This document shows, piece by piece, positions 1 through 6,534 of a stretch of 10,756 bases of DNA (positions are counted from its first letter, which is position 1; every line of letters starts with the position of its first letter). The notes under the pieces are model-generated. The model saw nothing but the letters and a program-made list of their open reading frames with translations, was not told where the DNA came from and did no database searches. The translations under genes were made by a program, and so were the position numbers. Origin of the DNA: Candidatus Pygmaiobacter gallistercoris (lineage in GTDB: Bacteria > Bacillota > Clostridia > Oscillospirales > Ruminococcaceae); assembly GCA_019113125.1 (NCBI GenBank), contig DXIA01000189.1, positions 1-10,756 on the forward strand, read 5' to 3'.

Positions 1-28
1 ATCAAAACCGACCTTTTTACGGTGCCCT

Positions 29-49
29 CAACATCCGGAACGGATGTTG
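29..49. other. Perfect 9-bp hairpin upstream of the long palindrome
   Basis: CAACATCCG (29-37), loop GAA, CGGATGTTG (41-49) form a perfect stem. No T-tract follows on either strand, so it is not a textbook intrinsic terminator. It could be the tail of a transcript entering from the left, or part of the same hairpin cluster as the elements at 53-163 and 166-184. No coding sequence was recognised in 1-52. Confidence 0.45.
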
Positions 50-52
50 TAT

Positions 53-163
53 GTTCTGCCCCAGAATTTTGGATGGAGAAAGTGCGAAGAGCGGCTCCCC
101 CAAGCCTTGGTGGCTTGGGGGGCCGCTCTGAGTGCTTTCTACGCCAAAAGTCTACGGCAGAAC
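53..163. repeat. Long imperfect palindromic element (about 111 nt)
   Basis: The two halves are reverse complements over almost their whole length. The outer arms are GTTCTGCC (53-60) and GGCAGAAC (156-163). Next come TTTTGG (67-72) with CCAAAA (144-149), then AGAAAG (77-82) with CTTTCT (135-140). The core is AGAGCGGC(T)CCCCCAAGCC (88-106) with its complement (112-129), one bulged base and loop TTGGT (107-111). Small symmetric internal loops separate the blocks. A TA dinucleotide lies on each side (50-51 and 164-165), but two bases are weak evidence for a target duplication. It codes for nothing recognisable and lies upstream of the predicted hflX promoter. It may be a MITE-like or REP-like intergenic repeat, or a structured RNA 3' end; the sequence alone cannot decide. 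Confidence 0.7.
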
Positions 164-165
164 TA

Positions 166-196
166 AACTTCCCGCAGGGAAGTTGCGTTTTCTTAT
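166..196 (+). terminator. Probable intrinsic terminator of an upstream plus-strand transcript
   Basis: AACTTCCC (166-173), loop GCA, GGGAAGTT (177-184) make a perfect 8-bp stem, followed by a T-rich run (GCGTTTTCTTATT). It precedes the hflX promoter, so it would end a transcript that begins left of the window. The T-tract is interrupted, so efficiency is uncertain. Confidence 0.5.
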
Positions 197-227
197 TCTG
201 CCACACCTTGATTTTGCCCTCTTTTTG

Positions 228-256
228 TTGTCTTTTCCCCCGCGATGTGCTAAATT
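228..256 (+). promoter_or_regulatory. Predicted sigma70-type promoter of the hflX operon
   Basis: TTGTCT (228-233) is separated by exactly 17 nt from TAAATT (251-256). TGC at 248-250 provides an extended -10 (TGn) element. Each hexamer matches consensus at four of six positions. The expected start near 263 leaves a leader of about 30 nt before the ribosome binding site. Confidence 0.5.
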
Positions 257-291
257 ATCGGTAAATCCTGTAAGACAAAAACGGAGGCAGT

Positions 292-1566
292 ATGGAGCGA
301 ACGGAACAAACTGTCCCGACCCGCGCCGCCCTCTTTGCGGCGGACTGCGGCGACCGGGATCTCGAGCGCAGTCTCTCTGAGCTGCGGGCATTGGCCGAGA
401 GCGCCGGGATGGAGGCGGTCTTTGAGATCACCCAGCGGCGGGATGCGCCGGATGCCGGCTGTTACCTCGGCGAGGGCCGGCTCGCCGAGGCGCGGGATCT
501 CTGCGAAAGGCAGGAGATCGAGGTCTGCGTTTTCGACGATGAGCTGACCGGCACCCAGATCAAAAACCTCGAGGACCAGCTGGGGCTGCCGGTGGTCGAT
601 CGGACGCTGCTGATCCTCGAAATCTTCGCCGCCCGGGCGACCACCAACGAGGGCAAGCTTCAGACCGAGCTCGCCGCCCTCTCCTACCGGCTGCCCCGGC
701 TGGCCGGGCTGCGGGATGGGCTCTCCCGGCAGGGCGGCGGCGGCACAGGGGGTACCGGCGCCCGCCGCGGGGCCGGTGAGAGCAAGCTCGAGTACGACCG
801 GCGGCATCTGCGCCGGCGGATGGAACTGATCCGGGGCAAGCTCGCCGCGATCGAGCAGCGACGCGCTCAGACCCGCCGCAGCCGGCAGCACAACGCGGTG
901 CCGGTCATCGCGCTGGTCGGCTATACCAACGTCGGCAAATCCAGCCTGCTCAACGCGCTGTGCGGCGCCGAGGTCATCGCGCAGGATCAGCTGTTCGCCA
1001 CCCTTGACCCCACCGCCCGCAGGGCGGTTCTGCCCAGCGGCCAGCAGGTGATTTTCGTCGACACCGTCGGCTTTGTCAGCCGGCTGCCCCACAGTCTGGT
1101 CGATGCCTTCAAGTCGACGCTGGAGGAGGCGAAGTTCGCCGATCTGATCCTGCGGGTCGCCGACGCGAGCGACCCGATGCGGGACGAGCAGCTGCGGGTC
1201 ACCGGCGAGGTACTGGCCGAGATCGGGGCTGCCGACAAGGAGAGCGCCGTCATCTATAACAAGTGCGACCGGATTCACCTCGCGGCCTACGACGGGCTCT
1301 GCGTCTCGGCGAAGACCGGGCAGGGGCTGGACCAGCTGCTGAAACTGGTGGATGAAAAACTCGCTGCGCGGGTGGCGCTGGTCGAGCTGCTGCTGCCCTA
1401 CGACAAGCTGGCGCTGCTCGGGGCGCTGCGGCAGGGCGGCAGCGTGCAGCGGGAGCAATATCTGCCCGAAGGGGTTCGGGTGCGGGCCCTCGCCGACCGG
1501 CGGATGCTGCACCAGCTTGCCCCCTATCTCGTCCGGGACGAAGGGGCATGGAAAGCAGAAGATTAA
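292..1566 (+). CDS. hflX: GTPase HflX
   Basis: HflX is a conserved translation-factor-related GTPase that binds the 50S subunit and splits stalled or hibernating 70S ribosomes, notably under heat stress. The 424-aa length is normal for the family. The N-terminal GTP-binding-N domain (roughly residues 12-130) is followed by a glycine-rich linker (148-163, ending RGAGE), the LEYDRR coiled-coil start, and the G domain. All five G motifs are present: GYTNVGKS (210-217), Thr/Asp-Pro of G2 (TLDPT, 237-241), DTVG (257-260), NKCD (323-326) and SAKTG (339-343). A C-terminal domain follows. The ATG at 292 has GGAGG at 283-287. It is first in an operon with the membrane TPR-like gene, which begins 15 nt after its stop. 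Family identity is certain; the cellular role is taken from characterised homologues. Confidence 0.97.
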   Translation: MERTEQTVPTRAALFAADCGDRDLERSLSELRALAESAGMEAVFEITQRRDAPDAGCYLGEGRLAEARDLCERQEIEVCVFDDELTGTQIKNLEDQLGLPVVDRTLLILEIFAARATTNEGKLQTELAALSYRLPRLAGLRDGLSRQGGGGTGGTGARRGAGESKLEYDRRHLRRRMELIRGKLAAIEQRRAQTRRSRQHNAVPVIALVGYTNVGKSSLLNALCGAEVIAQDQLFATLDPTARRAVLPSGQQVIFVDTVGFVSRLPHSLVDAFKSTLEEAKFADLILRVADASDPMRDEQLRVTGEVLAEIGAADKESAVIYNKCDRIHLAAYDGLCVSAKTGQGLDQLLKLVDEKLAARVALVELLLPYDKLALLGALRQGGSVQREQYLPEGVRVRALADRRMLHQLAPYLVRDEGAWKAED

Positions 1567-1581
1567 AAGGAGCTGATCTCG

Positions 1582-2370
1582 ATGGGATATTACCGCCGCT
1601 ATCTTGTGTATTATTTTCTCGCCGCCTTTGCCGAGGCAGGACTCTGGCTGCTGACCGTCGGCACCATCTACCAGCCGGGCGTCGTCTTTTTGATCGTCGC
1701 GTTCTTTGCCACCGCCATCCTCTGCAACCTGCTGGGGGTGCTGCGCTACCGGAAGTCGATCAACCGGGCGCTGCGCGGCGGCGACATCGCGGCTTTTCTC
1801 GAGGAGAACCGCCGCCGGATCCGGCGGAGCATCAAGAAAGTTCGCCCCATCCTGCAGCTCAACCAGGTCTGGGCACTGACACTGGCGGGGCGGTTTGACG
1901 AGGCAGACAAGCTGTTTTCAGAGATTCGGCCGTCCCAAAAAGGCAGAAAGCGGGATCTGCTCACCGAGCAGCTCACCTTTGCGATGCGGGGGGCGGGGCT
2001 TGCGATCTGTCAGGACCGCCTTGCGGATGCCGACGCGCAACTGGAACAGCTGCGCCGGCAGCTGCGCCAGCTCTCCTCCGGAGACACCCTTTTCACCCAC
2101 TATGAAAAGGCGCTGCAGGACCTGACCGCACAGCGGATGGTGCGCGGGGGCGGCGGAACCGAATACCGCTCCTATTTTGAAAACCAGGCCCAGAGCAGCG
2201 AGGACAAGGTGCCGCAGGGCATCGGATCGTTCTATCTCGGCCTTGCGCGGGAGAACGCGGGGGACACTGCCGGCGCGCTGGCGTCCTACCGGACGGCGCA
2301 GCAGCTGCTCCCGGACCTCTGGCCCGGCCGTGCAGCCGCCGAGCGGGCGGCGCAGCTGGAGCAGGACTAA
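1582..2370 (+). CDS. Membrane-anchored TPR-like helical protein, function unknown
   Basis: This 262-aa protein begins with two hydrophobic helices (about residues 8-30 and 33-54) joined by a short YQPG turn. A basic stretch (RYRK; RRRIRRSIKK around 77-87) then suggests the rest is cytoplasmic. The remainder is helical and contains TPR-like units. One is around 93-116 (W..L...GRFDEADKLF) and another sits near the C terminus (YLGLAREN.GDTAGALASYRTAQQL). A glycine patch (RGGGG) lies between them. Such folds usually mediate protein-protein contacts; no catalytic motif is visible. AAGGAG (1567-1572) sits 9 nt before the ATG, and the gene starts 15 nt after the hflX stop, so the two are almost certainly co-transcribed and end at the terminator at 2379-2422. 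I do not recognise a named family. Two-helix anchor plus repeats is seen; a scaffold role is inference. Confidence 0.85.
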   Translation: MGYYRRYLVYYFLAAFAEAGLWLLTVGTIYQPGVVFLIVAFFATAILCNLLGVLRYRKSINRALRGGDIAAFLEENRRRIRRSIKKVRPILQLNQVWALTLAGRFDEADKLFSEIRPSQKGRKRDLLTEQLTFAMRGAGLAICQDRLADADAQLEQLRRQLRQLSSGDTLFTHYEKALQDLTAQRMVRGGGGTEYRSYFENQAQSSEDKVPQGIGSFYLGLARENAGDTAGALASYRTAQQLLPDLWPGRAAAERAAQLEQD

Positions 2371-2378
2371 AAAACGAA

Positions 2379-2422
2379 GGGCGGCCGGCATCAAAAGATG
2401 CCGGCCGCCCTGTTTTTTTTGC
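2379..2422. terminator. Bidirectional intrinsic terminator between convergent operons
   Basis: A perfect 14-bp stem, GGGCGGCCGGCATC (2379-2392) with its complement (2397-2410), closes loop AAAA. An 8-T run follows on the plus strand (2413-2420, after TG). An A-run just before the stem (2369-2375) gives a T-run on the minus strand. It therefore fits as terminator of both the hflX operon (+) and the minus-strand block ending at 2429. Confidence 0.93.
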
Positions 2423-2428
2423 TGTTTT

Positions 2429-2650
2429 TCAGCGCAGTTCAACGGTATAGCTGAACTTGTACTCCTTCTGCAGCTCCTTCACCTTGTCCTCGTTGTCCTC
2501 GATGAAGGTCTCGGTGTAGACCGATTTGCCCTGTTTCTGATAGTCCTTGACGATCTGGTTGAGCTTATCCCAGCACTCCTGGTACCGGGGCTCCTCCTTC
2601 TCGTCGAGGTTGATGATAAACTCCCGATGCTTGGGAATCCGTGCTTTCAT
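2429..2650 (-). CDS. Small conserved-looking hypothetical protein, 73 aa
   Basis: This highly charged Lys/Glu-rich soluble protein starts with a basic segment (MKARIPKHREF), has a central helical-looking region (CWDKLNQIVKDYQKQGKS) and ends with a strand-like SYTVELR. It contains no signal peptide, membrane helix or metal-binding cluster; it has one Cys. Its reality is supported by AGGAG (plus coordinates 2659-2663) 8 nt before the ATG, a near-consensus promoter at 2702-2730 and the terminator 7 nt past its stop. Codon use matches its neighbours. It lies 84 nt after the DUF4340 gene without an intervening terminator, so it may also be reached by read-through from the ABC operon. I do not recognise its family and assign no function. 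Confidence 0.8.
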   Translation of the reverse strand: MKARIPKHREFIINLDEKEEPRYQECWDKLNQIVKDYQKQGKSVYTETFIEDNEDKVKELQKEYKFSYTVELR

Positions 2651-2701
2651 GGCCGCTACTCCTCACTTTTTTGGGCAGTTTCGCCCGTTTTCTACCGTTT
2701 C

Positions 2702-2730
2702 AGTATAAGCCATCCGGCACGGTTTGGCAA
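2702..2730 (-). promoter_or_regulatory. Near-consensus promoter for the 73-aa gene
   Basis: Read on the minus strand: TTGCCA (2730-2725), a 17-nt spacer, then TATACT (2707-2702). Both hexamers match consensus at five of six positions. The -35 box lies just 5 nt beyond the stop of the DUF4340 gene. The small gene therefore probably has expression independent of the upstream ABC operon. Confidence 0.7.
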
Positions 2731-2734
2731 GGGG

Positions 2735-4171
2735 TCAGTCCTCGAACAGCGCCCGGGCGCTTGATGCCAGTGTGTCCGCCGCCGAGCGATCGGTCAGCAG
2801 TGTCTCGCCGCCGAACTCGGCACAGGCGGTTGCGGCATCCTGCGCGGTCAGCCGCAGGGTGAGCTCCTCATACCCCTCGACCTTCTGGCGGATGGTCACC
2901 GTGATGATCTCCTCCCCCTGTGCGGCGGTGGTCTCCCCGGTGACGGTCAGCCCGTTGAGCGCGCTGACCAGCGCATCCACCTCGGCGGAGGGCAGTTCCT
3001 CGCCGTTCCAGCGGTAGACCGAGACGGTCTGGGTGGTGGTCTCGCCGTTCTCGTCGGTGACCTCCTCGGTGGCGGTCCCCTCAAAGGTGATCGTCCGGGT
3101 CTCGCCGTCCACCGTGATCTCGATCTCTTCGATCTGGTCGGGGTCGATGGTGCAGACGGCGGAGGGCCGCAGGCTGGACCAGGCCGCATACCGCAGTGCG
3201 TCGGCGGTGTCGGTGCTGATCAGATAAACCATCCGGGAATCCCCGAGCCGGGCATAGGTGGCGGTGTCGGTGTCCTTGCCCAGCAGCAGGGTGAAGGTCT
3301 TGGACTCGCCCTCCTCCTCGGCGTCCTCGTCGTCGGCATCCTGATAGGTCAGCTGCACCCGGGTGGCGCTGGCATCGTCGAGGCCGTACTCAACAAGCTC
3401 GTCATCCTCCGCCTTGTAGTCGGTGCACTGCATCCAGCTCAGACCGGTCAGGCTGCCGGTGAGGGTCTCGGCCTCGGTGGTGTCGACCGCCCGCAGCGTG
3501 TCCCCGCTCTGCAGAAACCAGTGGAACTCGGTCGGGTTGTAGGTGTGGCCGGTGCTGTCCTCGAGATACTCCAGCGCGAGCGCGCCGCTGCCACTCTCCA
3601 CCGTCAGGCTGTCAATCTGGCCGAAGGGCGGGATCTCCTCCATCTGGACCAGATCGTACAGGTCGTAGGCAAAGGCGTCGGTCAGGCTGGTGCCGACGAG
3701 ATAGACCTTGCCCTCCTGCGCACTGCAGCTGAGATAGTACTCGCCGGTCATCTCATTCTCGTTGCCGATCGAAAAGGTCGTCTGCCCGCCATCCGATCCG
3801 GTGGCGGTGATGGTCATCCCCGGCTCCTCGAGACCGTAGTCTGAAAGGTCGGAGGGCGCATCGATCTCGACACTGGCGCTCACCTCTTGCAGCGCGGTGA
3901 GCATCGCCTCGGGATAACTCTGGTCGACCGGGAAATCACTGTCCGAGGCATAGCTCCAGTCCTCATCGGCCGAGCCGCGCACCAGCTCGAGGGTGCCGTC
4001 GTCGGCGTTGGTCCAGCTCAGCGAGACCAGGTCGTCGGCGGTGAGGGCGGCAACGGTGACCGGCTCACTCTCCTCCGGGTCGGCGGTCAGGGTGGCAACC
4101 GAGGCATAGAGTCCCAGCAGAATCGCCAGCGCCGCACAGAGTGCAATCAGTTTTTTTCCGCGTCGTTTCAT
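2735..4171 (-). CDS. DUF4340 domain-containing envelope protein
   Basis: This 478-aa protein has one N-terminal hydrophobic helix (about 8-28) after a KRRGKK start, giving a membrane anchor or uncleaved signal. It has no lipobox Cys in the right place. A large, very acidic extracytoplasmic region follows. DUF4340 hallmarks are visible, notably LSDYGLEEP (109-117). A second, similar unit begins at VEYGLDDA (260-267). Each unit continues with a TF.IG / TFTLLLGK strand and a VYLV / VYLIST strand, which suggests an internal duplication. An acidic insert (278-289) lies in unit two. DUF4340 proteins commonly sit beside GldG-type ABC transporter genes; their molecular role is unknown. The start lies 1 nt after the GldG stop, and its ribosome site is inside the end of gldG-like coding sequence. 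It is the last gene of the four-gene cluster. Confidence 0.88.
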   Translation of the reverse strand: MKRRGKKLIALCAALAILLGLYASVATLTADPEESEPVTVAALTADDLVSLSWTNADDGTLELVRGSADEDWSYASDSDFPVDQSYPEAMLTALQEVSASVEIDAPSDLSDYGLEEPGMTITATGSDGGQTTFSIGNENEMTGEYYLSCSAQEGKVYLVGTSLTDAFAYDLYDLVQMEEIPPFGQIDSLTVESGSGALALEYLEDSTGHTYNPTEFHWFLQSGDTLRAVDTTEAETLTGSLTGLSWMQCTDYKAEDDELVEYGLDDASATRVQLTYQDADDEDAEEEGESKTFTLLLGKDTDTATYARLGDSRMVYLISTDTADALRYAAWSSLRPSAVCTIDPDQIEEIEITVDGETRTITFEGTATEEVTDENGETTTQTVSVYRWNGEELPSAEVDALVSALNGLTVTGETTAAQGEEIITVTIRQKVEGYEELTLRLTAQDAATACAEFGGETLLTDRSAADTLASSARALFED

Positions 4172-4172
4172 C

Positions 4173-5669
4173 TCATCTCCTCCTTCTCTGAATCAGGATC
4201 ATCGCGCCGAGAGCGATTACCGCCAGCGGCACCACCCCGATGAGCAGAATGCTCAGGAAGGATGCCGACGCGGTCGAGACGGTCAGATAGCTCGACGAGA
4301 GGGTCTTGGGCCGGATCGAGATCGCGCTCTCCTGTCCACTCAGCCACTCCATCGCGTTGAGGAAGAGGTCATAGTTCGCACCGGCCACCATCTCGTCGGT
4401 GGACTCCTCAAAGGTCGCCGAGCTGGCAAACCAGACCAGCTGAGCGGTGTCGCTGTACAGGGTCTCCCCCTCCTCCGCCGTCACCGGCTCCTCGACCGCG
4501 ACCGCGAGGTTGAAGGGGCCGTCGATGTCCCCGTCCTCTTTGTCATAGGTGGTGATGTTGTAACCGTCCGGCTTGGAGTAGGAATCCTCCGAGCTGGTCA
4601 GCAGCGGGGTGACGGTGAGGGTGTCCCGCAGTTCATCCGAGATCGCAATGCCCTGAGTCACCGGGGTCAGGATATAGTAGTTGCCCGACGCGATGGGACT
4701 GGTGATCTCGTGGGAGGAATCGATCTCGGGCAGCAGATAGTAGTTATAGCCCTGCATGTGGCGGCTCGAGTCCCCCTCCAGCACGATGCCGTCGACCAGT
4801 GAGAGGCCGTAGGAGGCGGTGAGGGTGTCGAGGTTTGGGGTGTCCTCCTCGAGGTAGTCGGTGACCAGCATCAGCCGGCCGCCGGCGGCGAGGTAATCGG
4901 TCAGGATGGTCAACTCATTCTCACTCAGATCACTCTGGGGCGAATAGAGCAGCACCGCGTCGGCGTCCTCCGGGATCGCCCCCTCGGTGAGCAGCGAGAG
5001 ATCCTCGAGCAGCAGATTGTCCCCCTCGATCGCCTCGGTCAGCGAGGAGGGCAGGCTGCTCTCCCCGTGGCCGGTCAGATTGTAGACGACCGGCAGATCG
5101 CTGTTTGTGACATAGTCGATCGCGCTGGTCAGCTCACTCTCGCCGGCAAAGCTTGTGTCCGCCGTGCCGGTGGTGTAGTAGTTCGAGTAATCGGTCTGGT
5201 AGATGTCGTAGTAGCTGATATACCGGCTGCGATCCCCGCAGACGACGATCAGGCTGTTGTTGTAGATCGAGGAGCTGGTATACTGCTGGGCGAAGGTGGG
5301 ATAGACCACCGGGTCCTTCCTGACCACCTCGAGCTGGTTGGACAGATCCTGGTACCGCTCGAGCAGCTGCTCGACGGTGCCGTCCTCATATCCCTCCTGC
5401 ACCAACCAGTAGACGGTCACCGTCTCGTCCTCCGGCAGCGCGGCCACCAGCTGCTGGGTCTGGGTCGAGAGGCTGTAGAGCGCATCGCTGGTCAGATCGA
5501 TGTTGGTCCAGCTGGTCGGCAGCGCCCCGGCGACCAGGTTGATCGCCACCGCGATCGCGATCAGGATCGCCGCCGCCGCGAGGCTGTACCCACCGGCGCG
5601 GAAAGACCGGCTGGAGAAGGAGGCGATGATCTTTTTGAAATCGGGCTTTTTAAACTTGATTCTCTTCAT
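4173..5669 (-). CDS. GldG-family ABC transporter auxiliary protein
   Basis: This 498-aa protein has two membrane helices, one near each end (about 28-50 and 471-493), enclosing a long extracytoplasmic domain. The region after the first helix reads NIDLTSDALYSLS (56-68), the signature start of the ABC_transp_aux/GldG family. A later LTGHGE motif and a flavodoxin-like or GATase-like strand order (ADAVLLYSPQSDLSENE; GGRLMLVTDY) are also typical. In Bacteroidetes GldG works with GldA and GldF in an ABC complex needed for gliding. Homologues in non-gliding Clostridia have no assigned substrate. The gene starts 1 nt after the permease stop, using GGAGGTGGAG at 5675-5684. Its last four codons (AGA AGG AGG AGA) double as the ribosome site of the DUF4340 gene. 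Family assignment is solid; function is inferred. Confidence 0.9.
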   Translation of the reverse strand: MKRIKFKKPDFKKIIASFSSRSFRAGGYSLAAAAILIAIAVAINLVAGALPTSWTNIDLTSDALYSLSTQTQQLVAALPEDETVTVYWLVQEGYEDGTVEQLLERYQDLSNQLEVVRKDPVVYPTFAQQYTSSSIYNNSLIVVCGDRSRYISYYDIYQTDYSNYYTTGTADTSFAGESELTSAIDYVTNSDLPVVYNLTGHGESSLPSSLTEAIEGDNLLLEDLSLLTEGAIPEDADAVLLYSPQSDLSENELTILTDYLAAGGRLMLVTDYLEEDTPNLDTLTASYGLSLVDGIVLEGDSSRHMQGYNYYLLPEIDSSHEITSPIASGNYYILTPVTQGIAISDELRDTLTVTPLLTSSEDSYSKPDGYNITTYDKEDGDIDGPFNLAVAVEEPVTAEEGETLYSDTAQLVWFASSATFEESTDEMVAGANYDLFLNAMEWLSGQESAISIRPKTLSSSYLTVSTASASFLSILLIGVVPLAVIALGAMILIQRRRR

Positions 5670-5670
5670 C

Positions 5671-6534
5671 TCAGCTCCACCTCCGTTTCTCCATCGTCTG
5701 CACCGTCAGGAACAGCGAGACACCGATCACCGACAGAAAATAGAGAACGGCGGTCAGATCGAATACCCCGTCGATAAAGGTGTAAAACCGCTCAAAGACC
5801 GAAAGGCTGCTCATCACCCGGTCAAACAAACCGGCATAACTGTCGGAGGCGAAGATCCAACCGACGATCAGCGCGCCGCAGCCGGCCACTGCGACCAGTA
5901 CCGCGGCGGCGGTGTTCTTGGTGAAAAGTTTTACCAGTCCTGCGACGATCAACACCGCGATCATCAGCGCCGCGAGGGAGGCCAGCGCGGTGTCGGCGAC
6001 GAAGGAGGACAGATCGTTCATGAAGTAGAGCAGCATCATCACGACAAAGCAGAGCCCTGCCGCGACCGCCTGATTCTCGGTCATCGCGCTGACCAGCAGC
6101 CCGATCGCCGAGAGGGCCGCCGACAGCAGGAAAAAGCCGATCAGCGCACCGTAGGCGGTGGCAAAGGTGACGGTGCCGAAGGCTGAGAGCAGCAGCGGAT
6201 AGACCGCCATGATCAGGCAGGGCACCGCCACCACCGTCAGGATCGCGAGATACTTGCCCAGCACCACCCTTGTCATCCCGATCGGCAGCGAGTAGAGCAG
6301 CTGGTCGGTGTGCTGGCGCCGCTCCTCGGCGATCGCCCGCATGGTCAGGATGGGGATCGCGATGAGAAAGATGATCGACATGCTCTGCAGCACATACTCA
6401 AAGTTCGGGTAGCCGCCGTTGAGGTTGTAGAGCATGGTATAAAGACCCGCAAACACCAGCAGAAAGGCGATGAAGACATAGTTCGCCATCCCGGTGAAAC
6501 CGGCCCGCAGTTCCCGTTTGTAGATCGCGGTCAT
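5671..6534 (-). CDS. ABC-2 type permease (GldF-like)
   Basis: A 287-aa integral membrane protein with about six to seven hydrophobic helices: roughly 17-37, 50-65, 92-115, 125-149, 153-173, 180-228 (one or two) and 258-280. The first cytoplasmic loop carries PILTMRAIAEERR..T..LLYSLP (61-84). This conserved ABC-2/GldF segment contains the EERR coupling-helix motif (70-73) expected to touch the ATPase. Its ATG overlaps the ATPase stop by 4 nt (ATGA), with AGGAGGGG 8 nt upstream inside the ATPase gene, indicating translational coupling. Together with the preceding ATPase it forms the transporter core; the GldG-like protein follows. Direction and substrate are unknown; ABC-2 systems are usually exporters or mechanotransducing complexes. 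Confidence 0.92.
   Translation of the reverse strand: MTAIYKRELRAGFTGMANYVFIAFLLVFAGLYTMLYNLNGGYPNFEYVLQSMSIIFLIAIPILTMRAIAEERRQHTDQLLYSLPIGMTRVVLGKYLAILTVVAVPCLIMAVYPLLLSAFGTVTFATAYGALIGFFLLSAALSAIGLLVSAMTENQAVAAGLCFVVMMLLYFMNDLSSFVADTALASLAALMIAVLIVAGLVKLFTKNTAAAVLVAVAGCGALIVGWIFASDSYAGLFDRVMSSLSVFERFYTFIDGVFDLTAVLYFLSVIGVSLFLTVQTMEKRRWS

Noticed and set aside
250..1512. 420-aa open frame antisense to hflX
   Set aside because: A product of high GC at third positions. It has no ribosome site and a low-complexity Pro/Gln/Ala/Leu composition, and it lies fully opposite a certain gene.
2673..2687. GGGC/GCCC hairpin in the leader of the 73-aa gene
   Set aside because: Only a 4-bp stem with a 6-nt loop; too weak to call a terminator or regulatory RNA.
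5067..6186. Plus-strand frames over the GldG-like and permease genes
   Set aside because: They lie opposite convincing membrane proteins in a tightly coupled operon; composition is typical of antisense shadow frames.
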